Positions 30,966 through 44,292 of a stretch of 64,000 nt of DNA are shown here, piece by piece. A model generated the notes under the pieces. The model did no database searches. It had not been told where the DNA came from and saw only the letters and a list, made by a program, of their open reading frames with translations. Source of the stretch: Sorghum bicolor (taxonomy: Eukaryota; Streptophyta; Magnoliopsida; Poales; Poaceae); assembly GCF_000003195.3 (NCBI RefSeq), contig NC_012874.2, positions 3,627,001 to 3,691,000 on the forward strand, written 5' to 3'. A program made the translations under genes and the position numbers. Every line of letters begins with the position of its first letter. The first letter of the stretch is position 1.

Positions 30966-32664
30966 ATGCCTCCGAGGCGCGTGGGAGCTGCTGCAGCGAG
31001 GGGCGAGGACCACATCGGCGCCCTCCCAGACGATCTCCTCCTCCACGTGCTGTCCTTCCTGCCGGCGCATGATGCCGTGCGCACGTGCGTGCTCTCCCGC
31101 CGCTGGCGCCCGGTCTGGAAGTCCTTGCGCGTCCTGCGCTTCACCAAGCACCAGAGCTGGGGAAGCGCGACCAAGTTCAATAGGTTTGCCAACAGTGTGC
31201 TGTTCTTCCGCAACCGGGCACCTCTGGAAGAGCTCACGTTCGAGACCTACATGTACGATGCTATAAACCCTCTCGTCGATAAAGACCAAAAGAATGAACG
31301 GGTTAAATATGCGCAGAAGTGGATCATGTACGCCTTAACGCACAATGTGCAGGTGCTCAGAGTCCTTGTGAACTCAAGGCTCAGCAGACCTCAGCTGCGG
31401 CCCGTACCCCTGCTGCGGCTCAGTGAACCTCTCATCTCCAAGCACTTGATGACCTTGGAGCTTAAATCTGTAGTGTTGACTAGTAACTCTATGGATTTCT
31501 CGAGCTGCCCTGCCTTAAAGAATCTTAAAATAAGGCATTCCAAAATTTGGGTCCACAAGATATCTTCCCAATCACTAAGTCGTCTAAGTGTCAAGAATTG
31601 TGAGTTTTCTGGTGATATATGCACTCAGATTTTGGCCCCAAATCTATCATCACTTCTACTGGACGTGCGTTCTGGCAGGCTTCCTTACTTTCCAAGTGCA
31701 GTGTTGCTAGTGAAAGCACATATCAGACTTGATCAGTACTGTAGGGATCGCTGTTGGCACAGCAACTTTGAACATTGTGCTCATGATACATGTGTTGATT
31801 GTTACGGTAATAATGACAGGAGTGCCAAGTGTGTGCTTCTTAGAGGCTTGTCCAATGCTAAAAATTTGGAGCTGGCAGTTCAATTTTCAGTCTACATTCA
31901 GAATCGTGCAGCGGTATGTTTGAATATACTTGTACCTTATCTCCTAGCTGTTAAGGGTTATTGGCACTTGTATGCAGCATGTTTGTCTTCCATCACATTT
32001 TCATAAACCTAAAACTGAGACAAGATTCTTTTGTTTACTACCAGCAATTATCCTTGATAACCTAAAGCTATCACATTCAAGTGATGTTGTACTTTGTCAT
32101 ATGGCTAGTTTATATGTGGTTGGGCATAGTATTTCCATTTTATGTACTATCTCGATCACCTAAGTTGAATTCACCTATCTAACTTTTTTTTTCTTACACT
32201 GCCCAGGCCATTTTCAAGCGAGATATGAAATTATGCCCCATATTTAGCAACTTAAAGACTTTGGTGCTCAATGGGTGGGCTGTGGCCTGTGAACTTGATG
32301 CACTAATTTGTTTCCTTCAGCATGCGCCAATCCTAGAGAAGATCACTCTTCAACTTAATGTATAAGCTCACTCTTCAATTTTTTATGACACATATGCATC
32401 TAATGTTGGTTGATATCTTTCTGAAGCCGTGTTGCATGACTGCTTGGTCTGAAATACTACTTTGATCTGTTACAGGGACTTAACTATGATGTGGAAATGA
32501 GAGAAAGTTGTAGTTCAAATGAAAAAATTGCTCTGCCTGAGCACCTTAAATTAGTCGAAGTCAGATGCCAAAAGATTGCTGAAAATGTTCACAGATTTGT
32601 GGATGTCTTGAATGCCTATGGCATAACTTCTGATATAATCAATATCGTGGAGATGGATGTCTGA
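30966..32664 (+). CDS. F-box/FBD-type LRR protein
   Basis: Three exons join in phase: 30966-31913, 32207-32359 and 32476-32664, with GT...AG introns, giving 429 residues and a natural stop. An F-box lies at about residues 17-55 (IGALPDDLLLHVLSFLP, then CVLSRRWRPVWKSL), followed by leucine-rich-repeat-like segments (LMTLELKSVVL, LKNLKIRHSKIW, LSRLSVKNCEF, LKTLVLNGWAVA). Near the C-terminus is an FBD-like stretch (LPEHLKLVEVRC...ENVHRFVDVL). Such proteins are substrate receptors of SCF ubiquitin ligases, contacting SKP1-like ASK/OSK proteins through the F-box. The target is unknown. A likely 5' untranslated intron lies at about 30869-30936. Another untranslated exon may lie after the acceptor near 34440. 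This is the most clearly intact ordinary gene in the window. Confidence 0.85.
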
Positions 32665-35012
32665 TCCAAATGTAAGTTAGATACTGAACTTCAGAATTCT
32701 TATGTATTACTAATTACTATATCTCGTACTTATCTTACAGAAAACAGTGAAATGATTGTGTAAGTTGAAAATGAGAACGTTGAACTCCCTGCAAATGTTT
32801 GTGTTGTTTTGATGCTCAAACCAAAGATTTCTACTCTAAACATTTCTCTAAGCTTAAAAATGCATCGTAGACTATGCAGTGAAGTGGTAAATATTCAATC
32901 TCACTCTCATATTGCCTAGCTATGTAGTTTTTAGTTACTTTCTGCTGCCCTCAATCTTTTATATTTGCTATTCTGGTTCCCAAACTGCCTGGCTATTGCA
33001 ATAAGTGGTGTCCTTATTTTAAATGTCCAGTTTAGCACACACTCTTCTCCCTGCTTGCATATATTGCCCACTTCTGCTGCTACTTATCAGTTCCTTCTAG
33101 AATTGTGGACTTCTGGGTTCGATTTGCTTTGTGCATGCTGCTTTTACTCACTAGATGCTTTACACTCAACATGGTGTTTGTTCTGATTAACTATTTTCGT
33201 ACTGCTTTGAGGTACTATTGTTTTGTTCATCTGATGGCGGCGATATTTGCCACTAAAAAAATCTTCACCATTCACTAATCCTAGAGATCAGCATATCTTC
33301 AGTAGATGCATGGTTTCTGTAAACAGGTTTCCATTAAACAGCAAGTTTGAGACACTTTTGTTTTGGTAGATGTGAATCAGAGGAAATGTACAAATGGTGT
33401 GATACCACACAGGGCTGCTTATGAAACATAAAATTTGTTCATGTTCTAGTTCATTAAAGGAAGTTGCACGTTGGCCTAGGTGAAAGTGCCATATAGGAAT
33501 GATACCTAAATCAAGAGGCCTTCCAGTTAAGCCTAATTCGAGGGCCCTCCAATTAAGAAAAGGACAAGTCGGAACCAAAAAAAAAAATTCCTCCAATGGA
33601 ATAAATGAGAGGTGACGAGGGAAGTAAGAATGGAATCAAGGAAGTAAGAATTGAAATAGAGATGTGTACAAATCAAACTTCTAAAATCCACACCTGAAGC
33701 GCTCCGATGACTACCAACTCCGGTTCTGGGTTGGGGAGGGATCTTTGGCTTCTGGGTCTAGAGGGATTCTTGGGGAGGCACACGGATTGACCGTGGTGGT
33801 GGAGTGTGTGTCAAACGGCAGGTGATGGCTCTTGCGGTGATGGGCTGATGGCGCTGCCAAAGTCAAGCGAGAGGTGGTGGCAGCGAGGGCATTAATGATG
33901 AGGCTTTGCATGCTGTGGTTTCTCGTGATTGCCAAAACCAATGGGTGGCAGCAGCCATGGGGCCGGGGGCACTAGGACAGGATACTGAGTGGGGAGGGAT
34001 GTTGATGCCAGGGAGACAAAGAAATAAGGTGCCTGGTGTGGGAGCAGGGAGGATATTTTCTTTCTTTTTTACAGTGGTGGGCTCTCGAGCTATCCTTAGC
34101 TGGAGAGTGGTTCTTCTGTAGTCGTTTCCTTTAGGAATTACAGCAAAGTTGTTCCCATCAATGATCCAAATTTCACTTTGCAAAAAGACATGTATCCTGC
34201 AACCATTATTGGCCCAAAAACTTTTATCTACTGGTATTCTGCGTGATGATTGTCTTTTTTTTTCCCCTTCAATTTAAATGCAAAAACAAAATTGATTGTG
34301 TAATCATATGGCTAGTCTCTGCTAAGAGTCCCCACGTTGGATGCGTCCAATGCAAATTCCTTTCTCAAAGAAATTGAATGTTTCTCTTTATATCATATCA
34401 AACCTATCAGTATTAATTGTGCCTTTTCGTGTTTGTACAGGCATCGGTTTGAAGAGGCTAAAGGGTGATCTTGCTGTTGATGGATCAACCAGTCGTTAAC
34501 CTCCAGGGAAAAAATGAGATGTGTCTTCTTTGTTGAACTGAAAAAATGGCTGCCACAACGGAAAGGGAAGACTTCCAACTGTATGACTTTAGTGTGACCT
34601 GCGCAGCTTGGACAACGATTGTGTGGGGTTTTAATTTCTAGGATAATTGGATGAATATTTTGGGTTCCGTGGAAGGGATTTCCTGATATAAAGCACTCTT
34701 TTTTTTATACAGACGTGGCTAATAACAAAGACGTGGCTGTAAACATGGGCTCGGTCCAATCCTAAACTATAGTTAATACCTTGTATTAGTATGCTATTGA
34801 CATCTATCGCGTTAAAAATATAAATTACAAAAATATATTTCATAATGTATCGAGATACTAATTTGATGTTATAATTATTATTCTTCTTTTCTATAACTTT
34901 GAGTTAACATACTGAGACAACAATAAAACTGGTTGGTTTAAAAAAAACAGCTAGTAAAGTTAAAAAAAATCAATGATTGTGAAATTTACTCAGCAAAGGT
35001 TTAATCCTCTGT
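32665..35012. other. 3' region of the F-box gene and intergenic DNA
   Basis: No convincing gene. TTTGTACAG near 34431-34440 could be an acceptor for a distal 3' untranslated exon of the F-box gene. The frames at 33711-34183 (both strands) look like shadows in GC-richer DNA. A T-run near 34252-34264 may mark a retroposed end. Confidence 0.3.
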
Positions 35013-35167
35013 AGGGGTGTTTGGTTGGAAGTGTTAAAGTTTAATAGGTAACGTAGTATTTTCGTGCTGTGTTTTTAGTTTGGTAAATAGTCTATATCTA
35101 GTATCTATGCATGTGTTCAAACATTTGATATGATAGGTGTTGAAAAAACAAGGGAACCAAACATGGC
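35013..35167. mobile_element. short MITE-like inverted repeat
   Basis: GGGGTGTTTGGTTGG at the left and AACCAAACATGGCC at the right are inverted near-matches about 155 bases apart, in AT-rich DNA. The family and the target duplication were not determined. Confidence 0.45.
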
Positions 35168-35186
35168 CTTATACATAGATTGGGCA

Positions 35187-35840
35187 CTAATTAAATTTAG
35201 TGGACTCAAACCCCGACGACCCTAGACAGTATGTAACCATATCAGACAATATAATCACAGCAGTTCTCATCAAATTCCTGGGAAAATCAGCGCCCGGAAA
35301 GTATACACGATCCCGCTGAAACCTTCGATCACTACCCGGCAGCCAAATAGCCTCGGAGAGAGAGCACAACTTTTTTTTTTTTTTTTTTTGAGACAGAGCA
35401 CCGTTTACTGACAAATAAGGCTTGGTCATCCAAGTCGTTCATCTCGAACCATTGATGATCCGTCTCAATATCTGCCTCAAATACCTTTAGCTTCGTTGAA
35501 TCGTTGTTGTCGCTTCCATTGTGACCCATGTATGATCAGAAGAACTCCATTTCAGCATGATCAGCTTGTCATGTGACACAACGCGACGAGGTTCTTATTA
35601 TCAAAATAGGGTTGTGCTCTTCAGGGCTCATCTCGCTGGTGGCTGTGCTCTCATCACATTGCTTGATGGTCTGGGCTGCAGTGGCTACTTCGTTCATTTC
35701 CGTTGAAGGCGATCTCATGAGCAAAAAGTTCCTGGTAGCTAGTAAGACCGTAGAGCTTTCCATGGTGTTGACATCGAAGATCCACACAGAAGTTGTTAGA
35801 GCCCCTTTGGCAGCACTGCCGCCGCTCCCCTCCATGTGAG
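35187..35840 (-). pseudogene. DUF295-like protein remnant
   Basis: A minus-strand frame at 35529-35380 reads KLKVFEADIETDHQWFEM then LDDQALFVSKRCSVS, which matches the DUF295 signature of grass F-box/DUF295 proteins. Directly after CSVS comes a run of about 20 A (T-run 35369-35389). After it, in a different frame, the family resumes with LSEAIW and RDRVYFPGADF. Further upstream, at 35835-35569, another frame (SVWIFDVNTMESS...) may be part of the same gene but is also shifted. No F-box was seen. Function unknown and probably dead. Confidence 0.5.
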
Positions 35841-35841
35841 A

Positions 35842-37961
35842 ATCGGCAGCCCCTAGCGCATGCTGCTTCGTCCAAGAATCACTCCCATCGCCATCGATTC
35901 ACTTCGCTTCCCTCATCCCTCCGCCTGCCCCTGTGCCCACCATCGCCTCCGATCTTGTGCTCATAGTCCCCCTCCAAGCTTGCCCTAGCTAAGATCCTAC
36001 CGGCATTGTCAAGATTGAGCCCGATCACCTCCTCCACCGTTGTTGATATGTCCTCTTCCCCTCATTCTGACCTCCGAGGTCATGGTCACTGTCACCTCTG
36101 AGCCCGTGCCCAGCGTCATCATGGCTTCTGAGTCCGCCATCTCCAAGATCTAGCTAGCTTGGCATCCTCTTTCTCATCGGATTGAGAGCTAACGTTGTTG
36201 TGAGAGGTCTACCAAACAATGCCGCTTTGAGCTAGGAGCGCAAGGGGGTAGGAGCAGCGGAGCTGAAGCTAGAGCAAGTGGAAGTGGGTCGGGAGTCCTA
36301 CCAAAGGGGTCCTTAATGACTAGATTGCTTCACTTCCGTATAAGCACACATGATTAGTTTTCAAGAAAACTAGCAAAAAACAATTTTTGAATTACGGCAA
36401 AGAACCAGCTATGTTACATGCAAGAAAAGCAAATGATGCCCTGTTTGGTATAGCTTATCTATAAAACTCTTCCTAGATATGTTGCACAAATAGAGTAAAA
36501 TATGGTCAAAATAAACTAGTCTCATTTAGCTTTTGATTTTTTAGTGTAAATGTGAGCGGTAGTAACAAGTGTGACTGGAATAAGCTGCAAAAAAGCGTGT
36601 TGTTTTGGCTATTGGTTTCAGCTTATCTGGCCACATGCAGCTTATAAATTATACCAAACATGACCGATATGTACTCTAGTTTGATGTTCTTTACTTTCTT
36701 CGTTATACTTTTCGTATCTAGGTTAATCGTAGCTATGCTTTGCTCTTTTGCGAATAAACTAGCCACACACTATCGAGGAAGAGAGATATGACGATCCTGA
36801 CATGGAGATCAAATGAAGAGGGGGAAAAAGATTAGGGATTCACCTATGACTTTCATGGAGGCAACGAGTTGGTCGTGGCCACCAAATCTCGCTTCATCCT
36901 TGATGGATTTGGCCATGGCCACTAGATTTCATGCCCTAAACCTTGGATCTAAATGTGGCAAGCATGGAGGTGAAGTAGGTGACGTGAGGAGGGTTTGGCA
37001 GAGAGGGAGGCAACACACCACCATCATGAACCGACGCCTTGTGCCCCAGTGCCACACTGCTGTCTCACGCCTCGATAGCTCTCGAACTGCATTGTCACGC
37101 CTAACAAACACCTCATCATTAGAAGCATAGAGAAGAGAGGGGTGGAGGGTGGCTGTGGTGAAGAGGAGTGAGGGAGGCATGCCTGTAGGAGGGAGGGAGA
37201 GAGAGATAGAGAGAGAGAGAGGGAGGCTAATAGAAAGATGAGCTTTCGAGCTAGGGTTACCTCCCTTCTTTACATATCTAAGAAGCTTGAATGGGCTGTT
37301 GGCTAGACTTCAATTAAGAAAGGTGGGCCTTTAAAGAGGTCCACCTCTAAGAATGGCCTCCAATTTCAGAGGTTGACCCATTGGAGGCCCATCTTTGTTA
37401 TTTGATTTATAGAGATGTTGTTTGACATGTGTTCAATTCTGCGGTAGTAGTTGAGTTGTTTGCCTTGGGTTTGTGCATGAGCTTCTGATGGCTTAAGCAC
37501 TCAAAATACAAGGGATTAATCCCAGTTCAGGTGTCTGAGCCCTACTACCAATAGAGGTGTTCTTTGCGTTAAAATGCTCAACCAAGTTCTGAGAGAGAGG
37601 TGTAAGGGAGTGCTATGCTACTATTCTAGAGTTTTGGTTGCTCGGGCGAGATGCGACGGTAGGCTCGGTGTCTTGATTTGCTAGACTATGGTTTGATCTA
37701 TATTAAGGATTGTTTTTTCCATTCCTTTTATAGGAGCCCATGTCCATCTTTATATACTAGAGGGGGATGTGGGTACAAGTTACATGGTAGCGGGGGTTTC
37801 CATTGGGTTTTGAGTCATAATCTTTGATTCCCTTGGTGGTGCCATGTGCCATCCTTCATCCTATAGTGAGGGGCCAACAACACCCTAGTTGTCCCCTAAC
37901 ATATGCTACAATTTCAAGGTGCTAACTGTTACCATTGTGCCTTCCCTAGGGTCGCCTTATC
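35842..37961. other. intergenic region with transposon fragments
   Basis: It holds a likely MITE at about 36433-36664 (GCCCTGTTTGGTATAGC versus the inverted end ATTATACCAAACATGACC) and a stretch at about 36790-37440 with the GGCCTCC and GGTGGGCC phrases and GA runs seen in CACTA-like element 2, probably a decayed relative. The rest to 37961 looks like old retroelement DNA. No gene was supported. Confidence 0.35.
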
Positions 37962-38372
37962 AGAGCAGGTACAATAATCCATGTCAGCTTAGCTTATAGC
38001 CAAGCCAACTCAGCAAAATCCTAGGTGGATGAAAGAGAAAAGATGAAAGAGAGTAAGTTGGTCGACTCTGTCGTCGACCGGCTCTTCACGCAAGCCGAGA
38101 CATGAAGCGCCGAGCATATGACTGTTTGGCGACAAGCTAGGCGCCTCTGCATGCCTTTTGTGGACCCGCAGCAGCACCTGGCCTATGCTCAGCCTCGTCC
38201 ATGCCGCATAAAGTGAGATAAAGGAAGGACGTGACACTAGTGTTGGGCCCCACATAAATAAAAAATATATTTTTGAAAATTGTGAAGAGACTAATTGTTG
38301 TATGGATAGTCTCTTAAGTTAGCTCTAAAATGACATAGCTTGGCTATTAGACAAGCTTATTGGCCTTGCTCT
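37962..38372. mobile_element. MITE with AGAGCAGGTACAATAA end
   Basis: The left end AGAGCAGGTACAATAAT and the right end GGCCTTGCTCT are inverted at the AGAGCA core, about 410 bases apart. The interior has TATAGCCAAG...CTTGGCTATT inverted pieces. It has no coding potential. The frame at 38010-38255 is incidental. Confidence 0.5.
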
Positions 38373-38623
38373 CATGGCTTCCTTTGTATGTAGGATCCAA
38401 CACGCATGCAGAGGGAGGCCACCAAATGCGGGCATAGAATCCACACCGTGGGCGCATAGAAGTCTGTGTCATTCGCTGGTTGTGACCTTGCGCTAGGAAT
38501 GGGTGACATGGCCTCGTAGGAACAAAGAAACTAGGCCCTGGCAACGCCCTGTTGCCATGCCCTCCTATCAGGCTATAGACGCTTGACAAATTTTAGAGTA
38601 TATTCTTGACGTTGGTGAGGGTT

Positions 38624-41600
38624 TGTAACACCTTAAAATTTACTCTTTTTGAAATATAGATAAAATTAATTAATTTTGTATTTTTGTGCTCATAAAAATA
38701 TAGGAAAAATAATATTTTTTATTGAATTAAAATTTATCATAAGACTTAGCAATATTATTATGCATACATGCTGGTGCATATATTTTGATGTGATGTTTGC
38801 TTGTTGCTCCTTTATGTGTTGATTCAGCAAAGTTTTTAAAATGCTTTTAGTCGATCTTCCTTGACCAGTACGTTTTTATCTGTATCTATAACCAAATTCC
38901 TTGTTTCTCAGCTCAAGTTTTTATTAGGAGTTTCCTAAAATATTTTCTTTATTATCCAAATCACTTCTTTTAGTTCCTCGTCCATCAAGCAGTTCTACAA
39001 ACTTCTTGGAAATTTTTCCACATTTTTCTAGAACTTGTTCTCACTTTTCTATAAGCATAATCTAATTTTTATATGCTCCAAATGATCTTATCATGGGCTC
39101 CAAATACTTTATTTGAGTTCCTCATTTTCCATATTGTCTCTGAGAATTTTCTCCGAATTTTCAGAGCTTTCGGAATATTTTTCACAGTTTAAATAATAAT
39201 TCTAGACTTTTCTGCAATTATTTTATCCATGAAATTAAATAATTTCGAAAATAATAAATCTCTTATTATTTTTTCCAACGTCAAAGCCCATGTACAATAA
39301 TCATAATAATTTCTAAAGACTCATGTCTTTATTTACTAATGGGCTTTAATATTTATTTAAGCCTATTAGTAGAGGTGGAAGGTGCAACATCAATTAAGAC
39401 CATATTGCTAATTGATGTAGATGTAGAAAACTTTTCTCTCTCTCTGTATATATATATATAAACTCCTTTAGCAAAGCACACCAAAATTACCGTAAAGAGA
39501 GTCTTTAGCTCTAGGTAGTAAAAATAGATTTTTCTTCTTCTATATATCTTCGACGTCTCGACTCTGCTGATCGCCACGTTCGTTATATCTGGAGCTGATG
39601 ATGTCGCCGTATCTTCGGTCCACCTATCAACATGTCTTCATGACTGGCACCGCTGACACCTAATATTGATTGGAGGAGTACTCATCTACACCATCTGTGG
39701 CTCGATGCCTGTCCAATCCGAGCTGTCATCGTCTGTCTCCATGGCCATCGCTAGCAGAGCTGTCTCGTTTCGTTACGACAAATGTCACGAATCTGATCAC
39801 CTGGCACTTTGTTCCTCTATATCAGTGTCCACCAAGAGTACTACCATGAGTACATCCTTTTTAATTAATTCACTGTTCTTTGTTAGAAGCAAATATGGAA
39901 CACTTCGTTGTTAGGCCTATGTGTATATATAGTTCTACGTCATGTTGCTGTTGTAGCTTTGTTTTTACTATCTTAAAAATATAGTGTATGTGTGATAGTT
40001 GACGTTAAATATATGTCGCATATTTTATTTACACTTAATATTAACTTGATTAAGGTTAATGTGCAACTTGCTTTATAATTTAAAATGATATGTGCTTATA
40101 CGATGCTCTTTTACAAATAAATGTTAAATTCATTAACACCAACGTCAAATTTGTTTTTATTAATTATAATTTGGTTAGCCTAAGCACGCATCATATACAG
40201 CTTGCTTAGATGTTTATACGTGTACTTTTATTTTTGTAAAGTTTGTTTTAATTTAATTATATCACATGGTTTATAAATAAAATATGAGTAGCTTTAGCCT
40301 ACTTTTTGAATTAAATTATGTTTTGCCTAATTTGATCTAAATAAATTTTCACATAGTTTTGCTCAATAAAAATAATAAATCAAGTAAATATAGATTTTTC
40401 TTTAATATAATATAAAAGTCTCGGTAGTCGTTTTTTTAATCGTAGCTCCCATTACCGTGTTTTTTTACGTCTGTGTGCTTGTAACAATGCGTAGATTAGT
40501 TTTTAAAATCTTTCTATGGATTGGTGTATTGTTTTAATTTATTTATATTGTTTGCTTCGTGTATGTTGTCTTCGATTGTTTGTGTGTTGATGATTGATGA
40601 TCGAAATTAGACGGTGAGCAATTCGTGGTGAACAAGAGTGCTTCAGTGATCAAGATCAGTACTTGGACAACTAGTAAGGTCAGCAAGAGCAATTGGATTA
40701 ATGCAAGTATAGCATTTGGATTTTATTTCTGTGACTATGATCCTGTGGCTAGATTAATGTTAAGTAATAAACGATAAAAATGTCTTTTTAGCAACTTGAT
40801 GATTTATCTGTACGTGATCTCCCGAGATAATAATGCAACCATGAGGGCTATAATGGCTCTGGCTTTAGTTAAGTATGAGTAATTTTTCTAACTCGTTAGC
40901 GGTTACCCGTGTGACGCAATTGAGGAATAGCAGACCGTGGATTCCTGCGGGTGGATCACATGGACTGACTAATGAAACCAAGCCGCCCTAACTTGTTAGA
41001 CGAACCTTTGAAAGACTTCATAGTGATCCCTGCCGACCTTCCTTGGTAGTGGGTTAAGAGACTGATCACCTCAGGCGAAAGGGTAAATCATGACTCATGG
41101 GTAAAGATGTACAACCTCTGCAGAGTGTTAAAAACTAGTATACTAGTCGAGCTCACGGTCAAGAGCGGCCTTGGGGACATCTACATTAAGGGTGATGATT
41201 CATGTGCGTTAAATATGCTCATTGTTTATTGTTTAATGCTTTACAATATTTATGTCACATTGATCATGAGATTGTGGGAGTTATACAATCTAGTTGCTAT
41301 ATTTATGGAGTTCGACATGGACTCACTCTTGTTATTTCCCCCACACTTCAGGAGATGTTTTAGGCTTGTGATCAACCAGTCAGTTCGATCCTGTAGAGTG
41401 AAGTTAATACCTGAAGTTTGGAGTTGTCTGTCCGCTGTTTGCTATTATCTCTTTTATACTAAGTACGTCATATAATTTATGCATTGTCTTTTGATATTAC
41501 ATCTTATTTGTAGCTATATGTGAGATTTGGCTTTTAAAACTCACATATGGTGTATATCTAATTTTGTTCTTAAAATCGGATATTAGAGGTTGGAGTCTCT

Positions 41601-41640
41601 CCTGATGTAAGGCCAAGTTATGCGTGGCGGCATTTACTTG
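38624..41640 (+). mobile_element. probable LTR-retrotransposon (Gypsy-like) LTR or remnant
   Basis: TGTAACACC at 38624 resembles the start of a common class of grass Gypsy LTRs. Long AT-rich DNA follows, with a TATATATATA promoter-like run near 39446, and then a region (40880-41200) of the GC-mixed type that often lies near such LTR ends. I found no gag or pol domain and could not define the 3' end or a target duplication, so a solo LTR or a nested composite are both possible. Confidence 0.35.
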
Positions 41641-43114
41641 GCAGTCATCCCTCAAGGTTGGGAACTACTTTAGCCTGAACAAGTCCTAGAGCTCCTAGGC
41701 ATGGGTGATTCAAATTAGGGAATTAGTCTCTCAGCTTGTTCCCGAGGCATCATGCTCTTTTCCTAGAGTGCACCCTCCAAGGCCCACAAAGCTATTCCCT
41801 AATGGACGGAAGTGTATGTGCAAGTGTACACGATAGGTGTAGCCCCTAGCTGATTAGGAAAATCAGTTAGGCGGTTAGTCGGACTATCATGGCGCTAATC
41901 CATGGGTTTACTCTACTCATATACTTGACACTCAATAATGCTTTACTAGGTGTCTCCAAAAATGGTATGTCCACCCCCAACAAATACTGAGCATTTTGGG
42001 AGACAAGCACACTTGACTGCCTCAGTAAATAAAATAGCTCTTGTGATCACCTAATCAGTTTTATAGTAGTGAACCCAAGAGCCCCAACTAGTACCCCTTG
42101 ATGCAAAAGGAGTAGACTGGCAAACAAAGCCAACCACGAACAAGGGAAAGTAGCTATCCTAGTCGCAAAAGATTTAGGGTACGTTTTTGAGCTATGAGCT
42201 GTGAAAAAGCTGTTGTGAACTGTGAGGTATAAAAAAGCTATTGTAAGCTATGTGCTATGAAAAACTATAAGCTGTTTGGTTAAAATAAATATAAAACTTA
42301 CCTCCTTTGTTTATCTTCCTTGAAACAACTATTAAAAACTTGATCCGCTGAGGTAGGTTGCCCCAATATTTAAGAAAATGACCTTCTCATGTGGATCAGA
42401 AACCCCCCGAACCCTATCCCACCCATACACAATGGCACCGTAGCTCATGTAAGACTGGGCCGCACCTTAGACCTATGCTTTGATGTGGGATAGATGAGAG
42501 GATTTTTGTACAAAAAAGCAAAAGCCGAAAACAAAGTCTAGATGCTTCCAAAACTATATTACAGAAAAGCAACTACATCTAAAAAAACATCTTTAGGTTT
42601 CATCACTTTGTTTGACTTTTGACTTTTCAAGAGTAGCACTTGGCACAAGCCCAACCAAACAAACTCTTAGTAGCCAAAAGTTTGGGGATGCTGCCCCCAC
42701 CAATGGGATAGGCTGGCATCGATCAATCTGAATTTTTTGTGCACATTTTGCCCCCACCAAAGTGAGCTGTGAGAGAGAAGAGGTCATGCTATACTAGCTA
42801 TTTCGGAGTCGCTAGCTATTTGATCTCTCTCCTTGATAGTCAATAGAATTCTTCCTAGACTAGCTATTTAGGTTAACCATTGGGACCTTAGTTGTAAGGT
42901 TTTTTAGGCCTGATTTTTTTCATAAAAAACTAGACTAGAATTTTTTGTTTTTGTTCTTCTAACAATATATTTGTGCAAAGCTTTTGTTGCCCTTTCAAGA
43001 AAGTAAAAACATAAATAGTATATTTGTTTTTATTGATGTTGTGCAAATCCTCTTTCAGCGTCAACCTAGACTTTGACTAAGATTATCGATGGAATCTGAC
43101 CCAAACAGATTTGC
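41641..43114. other. intergenic DNA
   Basis: No gene. A stretch near 42177-42300 repeats GAGCTATGAGCTGTGAAAAAGCT-like phrases, probably part of a MITE whose ends I could not fix. Confidence 0.3.
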
Positions 43115-43238
43115 CTTTGGGCTTATCAATATTTATGTATATAATGATGTGAGTATAATGAGCCAATTAAAGGTCTAAGCAGAAATTGGCAGTTAAGTTT
43201 AGTTTTGTTGCTTTTGTGTGTATGTTCTTTCTATTAGA

Positions 43239-43306
43239 CATGTATGTGTGTGTTGTACATATTTTCTTGTATCACATGGTGTGTACAACACACATATGTG
43301 TCCAAT
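43239..43306. repeat. TGTACAACACA inverted repeat (first of about 17 in 43-62 kb)
   Basis: A short inverted repeat of about 65-75 bases: an arm like ATGTATGTGTGTGTTGTACA, a centre around TCTTGTATCACA, and an arm like TGTACAACACACATATGT. Further copies lie near 44225, 45988, 46945, 47931, 49144, 51029, 51358, 52510, 54477, 56510, 57546, 58878, 59910, 61030 and 61828, plus a partial one near 52025. It is present in both tandem arrays and in the DNA between them. Confidence 0.8.
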
Positions 43307-43814
43307 ACAAAATGACACCTAGCTGTTTCTTTATCGGACCTGTCAAGGGAATGCAATGAGAGTATGAGACAGAAGTTCAAAGATAGCAAAGAATAGCAAA
43401 TTATCTCTATCAATTAGTTTATTTTAAGATAAAATTTTAAATAGTTCATAACACCGAGAAATGGCTCAATAGTAAATGCATACACTGAGAAATAAAAAAT
43501 ATTCAAAGAAATACAACATCGGTAGACCATAGTATCACCTACTTGATGATCCTTATTATACTTTCAAGCATACACATATGCATGCCCAAAGAAAACAAAC
43601 ATACGTACCCCACAACGGGAATATGGTAACCCCTCAAGCAGCTTTTTCGGAGAGCCCCATTCATCTTAGCAAATGTTTGGTCAAAACTGTCTCCTTATTT
43701 GTTTGTTTGTTTCCAATTAGATCCCTCCTGCCCTTACATTAGTTTAAACTATTATTTTATGTACATATGTGTGACTAGAGAGAAGAAAACAGTAGAGGAG
43801 TGATTTGTAGTCAA

Positions 43815-44125
43815 ATTATCAAACCTTCTAGTATAAAGAAACCAATCGCCATAGTTTTCATCATCTTCATATAGCCTCTGAATAGGGCAATTGACTCTAG
43901 CTATATGAGGCAAATGAGCACCCCGTTATCTACATTCAAGTCTACCGTCTCATGTTTCTCCAACCTGCACACCAGTTTTCCTCCTAGGATCATGTTTGGG
44001 AAGGATTGGTCCAAAATATTATAGTGCAATTGTCACAAAAATCTTGCTGCTCCAAGCATTTTCTTTTCCAACTTGCTTGGCCCGTTCAGTTGTATATGCC
44101 CTATCAGGATTATCAACATTCTGTT
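43815..44125 (-). pseudogene. ORTHRUS/VIM-type SRA-YDG exon remnant, unit 1
   Basis: Minus-strand translation gives PDRAYTTERAKQVGKENA, KIFVTIA, YFGPILPKHDPRRKTGV, VGET, RLECR and GAHLPHI in order, the N-terminal half of the SRA domain of plant ORTHRUS/VIM (UHRF1-like) ubiquitin ligases, which bind methylated DNA. In-frame stops replace the residue before YFGP, the Trp of GETW and the Gln of CRQWGAH. It is a fragment with no RING, PHD or promoter. Confidence 0.8.
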
Positions 44126-44292
44126 ATAACGATGTAAGTTCTACTGAGCCAGTTGAAGGTCTAAGCAGAAATAGGAAGTTATGTTTACTTTTGTTCCTTT
44201 ATGTGTATGTTCTTTCTGTTAAAATTGTATGTGTGTGTTGGACATATTGTCTTGTATCACATGTTGTGTATAACACACATGTGTCTAATACA

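Noticed and set aside
30441..31289. 282-residue minus-strand frame opposite the F-box gene
   Set aside because: It is antisense to a well-supported exon and lacks any domain.
38624..41640. Complete LTR retrotransposon
   Set aside because: No gag/pol domains, paired LTRs or primer-binding site could be found, so only an LTR-like remnant is reported.
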